Positions 1 to 5,552 of a stretch of 8,960 nucleotides of DNA are shown here, piece after piece. Made by a program: the position numbers and the translations under genes. The stretch is taken from contig CABURZ010000038.1 in assembly GCA_902494065.1 (NCBI GenBank), forward strand, positions 1 through 8,960, in the 5' to 3' direction. This DNA is from an uncultured Sneathia sp. (GTDB lineage: Bacteria > Fusobacteriota > Fusobacteriia > Fusobacteriales > Leptotrichiaceae). The number at the start of each line of letters is the position of its first letter. The first letter of the stretch is position 1. A model generated the notes under the pieces. It had not been told where the DNA came from. It saw only the letters and a list, made by a program, of their open reading frames with translations, and made no database searches.

Positions 1-411
1 ATAAAACACAGAATTTCTAAACCAATCTGTAGTTCTCATAATGTCTGCTTCGTTTATGTACGGATATTGAAAAATATTAAAATAACAGTAATTAAAATCA
101 TAAGTTAAACTAAATCCATCTTCAGAATAATACCATAGTTTTCCTTCCGATTTTATTGTAAAAATATATCCTAGTCGTCTATCCTCAAGATTTAAAGTTA
201 CTTCATAGTATGAATTATATTCATCTTCATACTTTATTTCCATTTTTTTAGAAAATCTAGTTCTATAAAATTCATATTTGTTTCCATACAAAATATTGAC
301 TTCATCAATATTGTCATATCTTTTGCATTTTAGTCTTATAACAAAAGTTTTTTCATCTATGCTAAAAGCATAACTAGAATCAGGTATATGTAATATACTT
401 GCCTTATCCAA
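1..411 (-). CDS. Neopullulanase / cyclomaltodextrinase-like glycoside hydrolase (GH13), N-terminal part
   Basis: The first 137 codons of a gene that runs off the left edge. I translated it from a TTG start at 411, which has a strong Shine-Dalgarno (AAAGGAGG, 417-424) five bases upstream; no ATG or GTG in frame fits. The product begins with a beta-rich domain like CBM34, the starch-binding N-domain of neopullulanase, maltogenic amylase and cyclomaltodextrinase. Visible family marks are LHIPDSSYAF near residue 8, the pair GNKYEFYRTRF near 42-52, then YINEADIMRTTDWFRNSVFY at the end, which is where the GH13 barrel begins in this family. Such enzymes are usually cytoplasmic and cut maltodextrins or cyclodextrins; no signal peptide is visible. 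The catalytic Asp/Glu/Asp residues lie outside the window, so exact specificity is unknown. The operator just upstream supports a maltose or maltodextrin role. Confidence 0.85.
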   Translation of the reverse strand, partial: MDKASILHIPDSSYAFSIDEKTFVIRLKCKRYDNIDEVNILYGNKYEFYRTRFSKKMEIKYEDEYNSYYEVTLNLEDRRLGYIFTIKSEGKLWYYSEDGFSLTYDFNYCYFNIFQYPYINEADIMRTTDWFRNSVFY

Positions 412-424
412 AATATCCTCCTTT

Positions 425-440
425 ATGCAAACGTTTGCAT
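425..440. promoter_or_regulatory. LacI/GalR-family (MalR-like) operator
   Basis: ATGCAAACGTTTGCAT is a perfect 16-bp palindrome with the central CG that LacI-family repressors recognise. Its core GCAAACGTTTGC matches the known MalR type of maltose-operon operator, and it is also close to a catabolite-response element. It lies one base upstream of the Shine-Dalgarno of the GH13 gene and about 15 bases downstream of its -10 box, a position where a bound repressor would block transcription. The repressor gene is not in the window. Confidence 0.8.
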
Positions 441-455
441 TAAAATTTACAATAT

Positions 456-483
456 ATTCTACCTTATTTATATAAAAATGCAA
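456..483 (-). promoter_or_regulatory. Promoter of the GH13 gene
   Basis: On the minus strand a -35 box TTGCAT (478-483) and a -10 box TAGAAT (456-461) are separated by 16 bases. The start site would fall near 449, just before the operator at 425-440. The region is very AT-rich, so other boxes are possible, but the arrangement of promoter, operator, Shine-Dalgarno and TTG is coherent. Confidence 0.55.
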
Positions 484-503
484 TATAAAAGTTAATTTTG
501 TTG

Positions 504-509
504 TATAAT
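504..509 (+). promoter_or_regulatory. Possible -10 box for the PEP-barrel gene
   Basis: A consensus TATAAT lies 36 bases before the ATG at 546. No good -35 box stands at 16-18 bases upstream and there is no TG extension, so this is a weak prediction in AT-rich DNA. Confidence 0.3.
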
Positions 510-545
510 ATATGTAGATTTATATAGAATTAGAGTATAAAAATT

Positions 546-1376
546 ATGAAAAATGAACTTGCACTTAATGGCGAACCTATTAAAGAAAAAATATATCCAA
601 ATATTTTTAAAAATATTGGTATGATCAGAGGAGAATATATAATACGTGAAATAAACAAAAATATTACTTGTAGTGAAACACAACTAAAATTAACAAAGTA
701 TTTAAACAATATTTGCAGTATTTATAATGATGAAGAAGTTTGGTATCGTTTTTCAGAATTAACTAATACTGAATCTAATAATTTATATGGTACATCAACA
801 AAATTAGAAGATAGACACCCATTATTTGGTACAAGAGGAATTAGACGATCTTTACTATTTAGAGATGAATTTAATTCTGAAATTGATGTAATTAATGCTG
901 TTTATAAAAATCACAAAAATTTAGCAATTTTTCTACCTTTTGTTAATGATGCTAATCAATTAAAAACAGCTATTGAAATCATAAAAAAAGCTGAATATAA
1001 AGGCAAAATAGGGTGTATGTTAGAAATACCTTCTGCTTTTTTTGATTTAGAAAATATTATAAATTTAGGTATTGATAAATTAGTTGTTGGAATGAATGAT
1101 TTAACTTCATTTGTATTTGCAACTGTCAGAAATAGTGAACTACACAATATGAAAAGTCCTATTATGTTAAATATTATAAAAAAAGCTAAAATGATGTGTG
1201 ATAATAAAAATATAAATTTTGCTATAGCTGGATATTTATCAAAAGATTTTATTGATGAATTAAATAAATTGAATATCATTTCTATAATTCATTACAGTTA
1301 TATACCTGATATTTTTAATAAAGCTATAAAATATCCTAATCATTTAGATAATATTAAAAATATTAATAAAAAATAA
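546..1376 (+). CDS. Stand-alone PEP-binding TIM-barrel protein, PEP synthase/PPDK C-terminal domain-like
   Basis: The 276 residues match, end to end, the C-terminal TIM barrel of PEP synthase, pyruvate phosphate dikinase and PTS enzyme I (PF02896 type). The ATP-grasp domain and the swivelling phosphohistidine domain are absent. Family motifs appear in order: IGMIRGEYI (24-32), WYRFSEL with R68, HPLFGTRGIRR with R97, IFLPFV (128-133), CMLEIPS with E160 and VGMNDLTSF with N184/D185. These are the residues that bind PEP/pyruvate and the metal. The usual GICGE/GICGQ motif is FAIAGY here, so the general-acid Cys is Ala228. The protein could bind PEP or oxaloacetate-like ligands but should not do the normal pyruvate-enolate chemistry alone. 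An in-frame stop at 531 sets the upstream limit, and no clear Shine-Dalgarno precedes the ATG. It is divergent from the GH13 gene. The real function is unknown; it could also be a degenerate remnant, though the frame is fully open. Confidence 0.75.
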   Translation: MKNELALNGEPIKEKIYPNIFKNIGMIRGEYIIREINKNITCSETQLKLTKYLNNICSIYNDEEVWYRFSELTNTESNNLYGTSTKLEDRHPLFGTRGIRRSLLFRDEFNSEIDVINAVYKNHKNLAIFLPFVNDANQLKTAIEIIKKAEYKGKIGCMLEIPSAFFDLENIINLGIDKLVVGMNDLTSFVFATVRNSELHNMKSPIMLNIIKKAKMMCDNKNINFAIAGYLSKDFIDELNKLNIISIIHYSYIPDIFNKAIKYPNHLDNIKNINKK

Positions 1377-1383
1377 ATAAAGT

Positions 1384-1404
1384 GTTGTGTTTAAACGACA
1401 CAAC
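1384..1404. repeat. Inverted repeat (7-bp stem) after the PEP-barrel gene
   Basis: GTTGTGT (1384-1390) and ACACAAC (1398-1404) form a seven-base stem with a seven-base loop, eight bases after the stop at 1376. On the plus strand no T-tract follows, so it is not a standard terminator for the gene before it. On the minus strand a T-rich stretch follows, but no gene reads that way here. It could be an operator or RNA hairpin controlling the small membrane-protein gene, whose Shine-Dalgarno starts at 1413. Confidence 0.5.
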
Positions 1405-1426
1405 CTAACATTAAAAGGAGATCAAC

Positions 1427-1675
1427 TATAAAAAAATTCTATTAGATATCTTTTATCCAAAAGATATATTAATGTTTGCCATTACACTTGATATATTCAT
1501 TCGTCATAGGAATTATATAATATATTTTGATATAACTCTTATTTTTTTAATTTTAGGAGGTGCATATTTAATTCAAGAAATTGCAAGAAAAAATGACAGA
1601 AAAGTAATTGCTACAATCACGAATTCATCATTCATTGTTGTAATGGTACAAATATTAATTGGTATATTCAAATAA
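1427..1675 (+). pseudogene. Small two-helix membrane protein, start codon apparently lost
   Basis: The safely open frame from ATG 1472 gives 67 residues (MFAITLDIF... to QILIGIFK) with two hydrophobic stretches: DITLIFLILGGAYLI around 20-34, and SSFIVVMVQILIGIF at the end, separated by a charged linker ARKNDRK. No Shine-Dalgarno precedes that ATG. A good one, AAAAGGAG, lies at 1413-1420, and the same frame continues upstream to the right distance behind it. There the DNA reads CTAT followed by seven A's. Adding one G after AT would give ATG AAA AAA ATT CTA TTA GAT, a natural start adding about 15 residues (MKKILLDIFYPKDIL). So either one base of the start codon was deleted, or there is a sequencing error, or translation begins weakly at 1472. 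I do not recognise the family; small holin-like or toxin-like proteins have this shape, but nothing proves it. Confidence 0.5.
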
Positions 1676-1683
1676 AACAATTT

Positions 1684-1762
1684 AAAGGAGTGGTTCAAAT
1701 TTTCTTTAGATGGGATTGCTGGTGGAAAAATTGGAGATAAATTCAAAAAAAAAGATAAATAA
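1684..1762 (+). other. Shine-Dalgarno with a tiny open frame lacking a start codon
   Basis: AAAGGAG (1684-1690) is a good ribosome binding site nine bases after the stop at 1675, but no ATG, GTG or TTG lies at proper distance. Two readings exist. One, starting at the ATT at 1699 and ending in TAA at 1738-1740, gives a 13-residue Trp-rich peptide (FFRWDCWWKNWR). The other, in the frame of the preceding gene and ending at 1760-1762, gives FSLDGIAGGKIGDKFKKKDK, which looks more like a natural glycine/lysine-rich peptide. A GTG at 1690-1692 overlaps the ribosome site and is too close. This may be a decayed small gene, or one using a non-standard start. Confidence 0.35.
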
Positions 1763-1766
1763 TATC

Positions 1767-1811
1767 AAAAAGGCTATAATCTACTATTTAAAGTAGTTAT
1801 AACCTTTTTTT
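1767..1811. terminator. Bidirectional intrinsic terminator
   Basis: The stem joins AAAAAGG (1767-1773) plus TATAA and CTAC to GTAG, TTATA and CCTTTTT on the right, with one C/A mismatch, one bulged T and an eight-base loop. T-runs flank it on both strands. It sits between the small plus-strand genes and the convergent ogt stop at 1814, so it can end both transcripts. Confidence 0.85.
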
Positions 1812-1813
1812 GC

Positions 1814-2290
1814 TTAACTATTATTTTTCTCCAAATCTAACAAATATTTTTTTACATCTATACTACAATCTGTTAGTTTTGTAGTATAATTTCCTATTTT
1901 CCCATTAGAATGCACAACTCTATGACATGGTATTATTATTGGAATAGGATTTTTTGCATTTGCTTGACCTACTGCTCTTGCATATGAATAACTTCCAATC
2001 ATTTTTGCCTCTTCCTTATATGAAATAGTTTTACCATATTCAATTGAGCTTAAAACTTTATAGCATTTCTTCTGAAAATCAGTAGCTCTAATATCAAGAC
2101 GTATATCAAATACTTTTCTTTTTCCTTCAAAATATTCCAAAAGTTGTTTTTTGCATTCTTTTGTTAGATTTGTTTCTTTTTCTTTTACTTCTGGAATTTT
2201 ATCAATGTAATTGATATTACTAATTCCATTATCCCTCTCACAAATTTGAAGACAAATTCCATTTATTTCTAAATAAGAAATACCTTTCAT
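1814..2290 (-). CDS. ogt: Methylated-DNA--protein-cysteine methyltransferase
   Basis: A 158-residue suicide repair protein that moves an alkyl group from O6-alkylguanine (or O4-alkylthymine) in DNA to its own cysteine. The active site IPCHRVV holds Cys122. Other family marks are DFQKKCYKVL (71-80), the helix-turn-helix region with YGKTISY (85-91), and ARAVGQANAKNPIPI with Arg105 as the probable arginine finger. The length is normal for the stand-alone Ogt/MGMT form without an Ada domain. The C-terminal segment is unusual: after GKIGNY the common GGL is replaced by TTKLTDCSIDVKKYLLDLE, which contains an extra Cys142. The ATG at 2290 has GAGGA close upstream. The gene starts nine bases after the stop of the yeiH-like gene, so the two are probably co-transcribed, and it ends at the shared terminator. 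Confidence 0.93.
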   Translation of the reverse strand: MKGISYLEINGICLQICERDNGISNINYIDKIPEVKEKETNLTKECKKQLLEYFEGKRKVFDIRLDIRATDFQKKCYKVLSSIEYGKTISYKEEAKMIGSYSYARAVGQANAKNPIPIIIPCHRVVHSNGKIGNYTTKLTDCSIDVKKYLLDLEKNNS

Positions 2291-2299
2291 AATTCCTCA

Positions 2300-3280
2300 C
2301 TAAAATATAAATTTAACTATTACTAATACACTTAAAAACAGTGCTAATGACCCTATAAATGAAGCTATAAATATATTTTTTCCTCTTTTTTTGATAACTT
2401 CAAAATTTACATTTAATCCTAAAGCTGCCATTGCCATACCCAAGAAAATATATGCTAGAGTAACTAAATTTTCTAGTATTTTTGCATCTAATTTCCCATA
2501 AGTTCCTACTAAGCTTGCTACTAAAAATCCTAACATAAAGTATGGTAATACTACTCTTACTTCTTTTTCACTACTACTTTTTCTATTTACTACAATACCT
2601 ATTATTACTGCAACTGGAGCTAATAAAAGGACTCTTGAAAGTTTAGTTATAAGGGCTATATCTAATGATGCAGTCCCACCAGCTGCTCCTGCTGCTACTG
2701 CATGGGCTATTTCATGTAAACTTGCTCCACTTAAAACTCCATATTGTATATCCGTTAAATTCATAATGGGTTTTAATAAAACTATTAATAAAGTAAATAC
2801 TGTTCCTAATATACAAACAACCGCAACTGATAAAATTGTATCATCTTTATCTGCATCTATACTTCCACTTATACCCATAACCGCTGCTGCTCCACATATA
2901 CCACAACCACATGCACAAAGTAAACTTAATTTATCACTAACCTTGAACATTTTAGCAAGATTATACACTACTAATATTGTAAAGATTATAACAAAAGTAG
3001 CTAAAACTAAACTTTTAATTCCACTTGCTAAAAGAATTTGTATATTTAATTTAAATCCTAAAAGTATTATTCCCAGTCTTAAAAATTTATTTGAAATAAA
3101 TCCTATAGATTTATGATATTTTTCATCATTTAATTTAAAAATTTGAAATATCATACCTAGTAAAAGTGCTAGTACTAAATGACCTATCAATTTAAGGGCA
3201 TTAAAGCTAGCTAAATATTTTCCTAAAAGTGAACACAATAATGTAACTAATACTGCAATTAAAAAATTTTTTATTTTCAT
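2300..3280 (-). CDS. yeiH: YeiH/UPF0324 family membrane protein (putative sulfate/sulfonate-type exporter)
   Basis: I place the start at the ATG at 3278-3280, which has AAGGAAA six bases upstream, giving 326 residues (MKIKNFLIAV...). An in-frame ATG at 3364 exists, but it would encode the leader hairpin and has no ribosome site. The protein is almost entirely hydrophobic with about ten membrane helices. It carries the UPF0324 signatures CACGCGICGAAAV (122-134), GASLHEIAHAVAAG (185-198) and KLSRVLLLAPVAV (213-225). Members are inner-membrane proteins; some annotations call them putative sulfate exporters, but the substrate is not firmly known. The neighbour ogt follows by nine bases. A promoter and a leader with a terminator-like hairpin lie upstream, suggesting conditional expression. 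Confidence 0.88.
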   Translation of the reverse strand: MKIKNFLIAVLVTLLCSLLGKYLASFNALKLIGHLVLALLLGMIFQIFKLNDEKYHKSIGFISNKFLRLGIILLGFKLNIQILLASGIKSLVLATFVIIFTILVVYNLAKMFKVSDKLSLLCACGCGICGAAAVMGISGSIDADKDDTILSVAVVCILGTVFTLLIVLLKPIMNLTDIQYGVLSGASLHEIAHAVAAGAAGGTASLDIALITKLSRVLLLAPVAVIIGIVVNRKSSSEKEVRVVLPYFMLGFLVASLVGTYGKLDAKILENLVTLAYIFLGMAMAALGLNVNFEVIKKRGKNIFIASFIGSLALFLSVLVIVKFIF

Positions 3281-3312
3281 AACATTTCCTTTCGTATATT
3301 TTTTTGCAAAAT

Positions 3313-3338
3313 AAAAAGCCGTAATTGAGTTGCGGCCT
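3313..3338 (-). terminator. Attenuator-like hairpin in the yeiH leader
   Basis: On the minus strand AGGCCG (3333-3338) pairs with CGGCTT (3316-3321), leaving an 11-base loop with one G-U pair, and is followed by TTTTTATTTT. This is the form of an intrinsic terminator. It lies after the predicted promoter and before the yeiH start at 3280, so it would cut the transcript unless prevented. I could not match the preceding roughly 48 bases to a riboswitch or T-box that I know. Confidence 0.6.
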
Positions 3339-3392
3339 ATAATGTGTAACTTTGGTGACTCCACAAGTATGTCATCGTTCTAATTCACTTGT

Positions 3393-3421
3393 ATTATATC
3401 ATATAAAAAATATTTTGTTAA
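3393..3421 (-). promoter_or_regulatory. Promoter of yeiH-ogt
   Basis: A minus-strand -35 box TTAACA (3416-3421) and a consensus -10 box TATAAT (3393-3398) are separated by exactly 17 bases. The start site would be near 3386, leaving an untranslated leader of about 105 bases. Just downstream of the -10 box ACAAGT is repeated in inverse as ACTTGT 17 bases later, a possible regulator site or leader stem. Confidence 0.75.
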
Positions 3422-3455
3422 CTTTATCTCATTTAGTCTTTTTTTTGTAATTTAA

Positions 3456-3484
3456 TTGACTTTAAAAACTTTGAATGTTAGTAT
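3456..3484 (+). promoter_or_regulatory. Promoter of the Fe-S protein/ABC transporter operon
   Basis: TTGACT (3456-3461) and TAGTAT (3479-3484) are 17 bases apart, with TG at 3476-3477 making an extended -10. The start would be near 3491, leaving a leader of about 30 bases, too short for a TPP or similar riboswitch. It is divergent from the yeiH promoter, 35 bases away. Confidence 0.6.
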
Positions 3485-3519
3485 TTTAATATAGCTTTAG
3501 AGAGCTTATTTGGAGGATT

Positions 3520-4128
3520 ATGAAAAATTATATTTGGTTGAATCCAGTCGTAAGTGGTTCATATAATATTAAAATTTTAGAAAAAATTTTGAATAATTTC
3601 GGTTTCAAAATAGTTACTCCATTAAAAAATCATTTAGAAATAGTAAAAGGAGAATATAAAGACTTATTATCCAAAGAAAAAAAAACTATTTTAGACATGA
3701 GATGTCCTATGATAGTTGACTATTTTGCATATCATAAATTAGACGTTAAATTTCCAAAAATCGAACCTATTTTAATTCATGTATCACGTGAGCTAGAAAA
3801 AAGAGAAGATTTAAAAGATGGAATAAAATGGATAATTACTCCATGCATATCTTTAAAAAAAATGGGTAATGATTTAAATTTAGAAAACACAATTTTTTTA
3901 ACTTTTGATGAACTATACAATTTTCTTGATTTAAATATACAGGGTAATAAGTTAGATAATAGTCCTATTCCTTTTGGATTTTTTGATAATATTGAAAAAA
4001 ATACTTGTAAAATAAGCAAAGAAAATTTAAATAATTTATCATTAAAAAATGTTCGTTTAATAGAAGGACTTTATTGTAAAAATGGTTGTCATAATGGGGA
4101 TGGTGTTAAATGTATAAAAAAAGATTAA
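3520..4128 (+). CDS. [FeFe]-hydrogenase H-cluster-domain-like iron-sulfur protein
   Basis: A 202-residue protein without signal peptide or membrane segment. I recognise a shortened version of the large-subunit C-terminal domain of [FeFe] hydrogenase (PF02906 type). Matching segments in order: a helix LEKILNNFGF (20-29); DMRCPM (59-64) at the place of TSCCP; HVSRELEKR (87-95); WIITPCISLKK (104-114) at the place of the PCTAKK motif; a TFDELYNFL segment (128-136) like TTRELARLL; IPFGFF (150-155); and LIEGLYCKNGCHNGDG (180-195) at the place of the ACPGGC motif. Cys62, Cys109, Cys186 and Cys190 thus equal the four [4Fe-4S] ligands. The residue before Cys62 is Arg where true hydrogenases have the proton-relay Cys. 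Usual domains are near 350 residues and carry ferredoxin-like modules, both lacking here. Hydrogen chemistry is therefore unlikely; electron transfer, sensing or a synthase role is open. GGAGG at 3512-3516 supports the start, and the end overlaps the permease gene by 19 bases. Confidence 0.7.
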   Translation: MKNYIWLNPVVSGSYNIKILEKILNNFGFKIVTPLKNHLEIVKGEYKDLLSKEKKTILDMRCPMIVDYFAYHKLDVKFPKIEPILIHVSRELEKREDLKDGIKWIITPCISLKKMGNDLNLENTIFLTFDELYNFLDLNIQGNKLDNSPIPFGFFDNIEKNTCKISKENLNNLSLKNVRLIEGLYCKNGCHNGDGVKCIKKD

Positions 4129-4868
4129 AAATAATAATATGTTCTGTATTTTTAATATTAGCTTATCATTTAGCAACAATATATGGTGGATACAATATCT
4201 ATGTATTACCCTCGCTAAAAATGATATATCTAAGTTTTTTAGAATTACTACAAACTAAAGAATTATACAAACATATTTATTCAAGTTTAACATTAGTATT
4301 TTTAGGATATCTAATTTCTTTTTTTGTTGCTTCTATTTTAGCAACACTATCATACACGACAAAGATAAAAGAATATTATGGTTTTTTGATTAGATTTATG
4401 AAAAATGTTCCACCTTTAAGCTTAATACCTCTTTTAATTCTTTGGTTTGGAATAAGAACAACGCCTAAACTCATAATCATAATATTAGCTTCTTTTTTTC
4501 CTATGTATCTAAATATGGAAAAAGGATTCAGTTATAACAATAAAAAACTAATAGAAGTAGGAAAAGCATTTGGATTTACAAAGTCACAAATTTTCTTTAA
4601 AATAGTTCTTCCTAATGCAATACCTGATATTCTAGTTGGAATGAGAATAGGAATGGGATATAGCTACAGAGCAATAATAGGTGCTGAAATGATAGCTGCT
4701 AGCACAGGACTTGGTTATTTAATCAATTTTGCAAGAAGTATGTCTAGAACAGATATAGTTATTGTTGGAATATTAGTAATAGGACTATTAGGATATACTT
4801 GTGATTACTTATTTGTAGTATTTACAACTCCCCTTTTAAAAGGACGTGATATAAGTGAGCTCAATTAA
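4110..4868 (+). CDS. ABC transporter permease, NitT/TauT/SsuC type
   Basis: A 252-residue inner-membrane protein with about six helices. The helix pair RFMKNVPPLSLIPLLILWFG (95-114) is typical of permeases for nitrate, taurine, aliphatic sulfonates and thiamine precursors. The EAA loop that docks on the ATPase is at about 149-180 (EVGKAFGFTKSQIFFKIVLP, then G at 177). Length is usual for SsuC/TauC. The ATG at 4110 lies inside the preceding gene (19-base overlap), with GGGGA at 4096-4100 as ribosome site, and the end overlaps the ATPase gene by 14 bases. These overlaps indicate coupled translation in one complex. The sequence does not reveal the substrate. Confidence 0.92.
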   Translation: MYKKRLKIIICSVFLILAYHLATIYGGYNIYVLPSLKMIYLSFLELLQTKELYKHIYSSLTLVFLGYLISFFVASILATLSYTTKIKEYYGFLIRFMKNVPPLSLIPLLILWFGIRTTPKLIIIILASFFPMYLNMEKGFSYNNKKLIEVGKAFGFTKSQIFFKIVLPNAIPDILVGMRIGMGYSYRAIIGAEMIAASTGLGYLINFARSMSRTDIVIVGILVIGLLGYTCDYLFVVFTTPLLKGRDISELN

Positions 4869-5550
4869 AATTACAGATCTTTGCAAAGAATATATAGTTG
4901 AAAACAAAAAAATAAAGGTCTTAGATAATTTAAATATTGAATTTAAAGAAAACAAAATAACTGTAATACTAGGAAAATCTGGTTGTGGTAAAACTACACT
5001 ACTTAGATTAATACAAGGTTTAGAAACACCTACAACTGGAAAAATTAAACTAAATTTTGCTAAAACAAGTTATGTTTTTCAAGAACCAAGGCTTTTTCCA
5101 TGGCTTACTGTATTTCAAAATATACAAATTGTAAATCAAAAACAAAGCAGTAAAAAAATAAATGAATTAATAAATCTAATGGGGTTAAATAAATTTAGTA
5201 ATGCTTATCCTAATCAATTATCTGGTGGAATGAAAAGTAGAGTAAGCATAGCTCGTGCTTTTAACTACAACGCTAATTTTTTATTGATGGATGAGCCTTT
5301 TGCTAGTTTAGATGATTTTACAAGAGTGCAAATGCAAAAAGAATTATTAAAAATTTATAATAAAAACTTATGTTGCATAATTTTTGTAACACACAATATT
5401 GATGAAGCATTGCTTTTAGCAAATGAAATAATAATTTTAAAAGAAGGAAAAATTTATTCTTCTTATGAAATTAATGATGAAAATCGTGATTTATTAAATG
5501 ATAAATTTATAGATCTTAAAAGAAAAATACGTAATGATTTATGGAGGTAG
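4855..5550 (+). CDS. ABC transporter ATP-binding protein, NitT/TauT/SsuB type
   Basis: A 231-residue cytoplasmic ATPase that drives the importer. All motifs are visible: Walker A GKSGCGKTT (40-48), Q-loop Gln76 in VFQEPRLFPW, signature LSGGM (122-126), Walker B FLLMDEP with Glu147, D-loop SLD, and switch His180. The segment QEPRLFPWLTVFQNI is characteristic of SsuB/TauB relatives. After the signature the usual RQR is KSR, a mild variation. Translation starts with GTG at 4855 inside the permease gene; AAAAGGA lies about ten bases upstream. The stop at 5548-5550 overlaps the Shine-Dalgarno region of the binding-protein gene. Confidence 0.95.
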   Translation: MSSIKITDLCKEYIVENKKIKVLDNLNIEFKENKITVILGKSGCGKTTLLRLIQGLETPTTGKIKLNFAKTSYVFQEPRLFPWLTVFQNIQIVNQKQSSKKINELINLMGLNKFSNAYPNQLSGGMKSRVSIARAFNYNANFLLMDEPFASLDDFTRVQMQKELLKIYNKNLCCIIFVTHNIDEALLLANEIIILKEGKIYSSYEINDENRDLLNDKFIDLKRKIRNDLWR

Positions 5551-5552
5551 AA

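Noticed and set aside
492..683. Open frame of 63 codons on the minus strand
   Set aside because: It is Phe/Tyr/Ile-rich, lies opposite the start of the PEP-barrel gene and across its promoter, and has no ribosome site or family likeness.
956..1279. Minus-strand open frame of 107 codons
   Set aside because: It lies entirely opposite the well-supported PEP-barrel gene; its hydrophobic look comes from complementary AT-rich codons.
2766..3116. Plus-strand open frame inside yeiH
   Set aside because: Antisense to a clear membrane-protein gene, with no ribosome site or recognisable domain.
3281..3364. Longer N-terminus of the YeiH protein starting at the ATG at 3364 (28 extra residues)
   Set aside because: The extra part encodes the leader hairpin, has no ribosome site and is hydrophilic unlike the family; the ATG at 3280 has a good Shine-Dalgarno and the family-typical beginning.
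3485..3519. Possible TPP or other riboswitch before the transporter operon
   Set aside because: Only about 30 bases remain between the predicted transcript start and the first gene, and no riboswitch core motif is visible.
5541..5552. Start of the binding lipoprotein at the ATG at 5541
   Set aside because: Its ribosome site would be missing and the GGAGG lies after it; the ATG at 5553 is correctly spaced and gives a standard lipoprotein signal.
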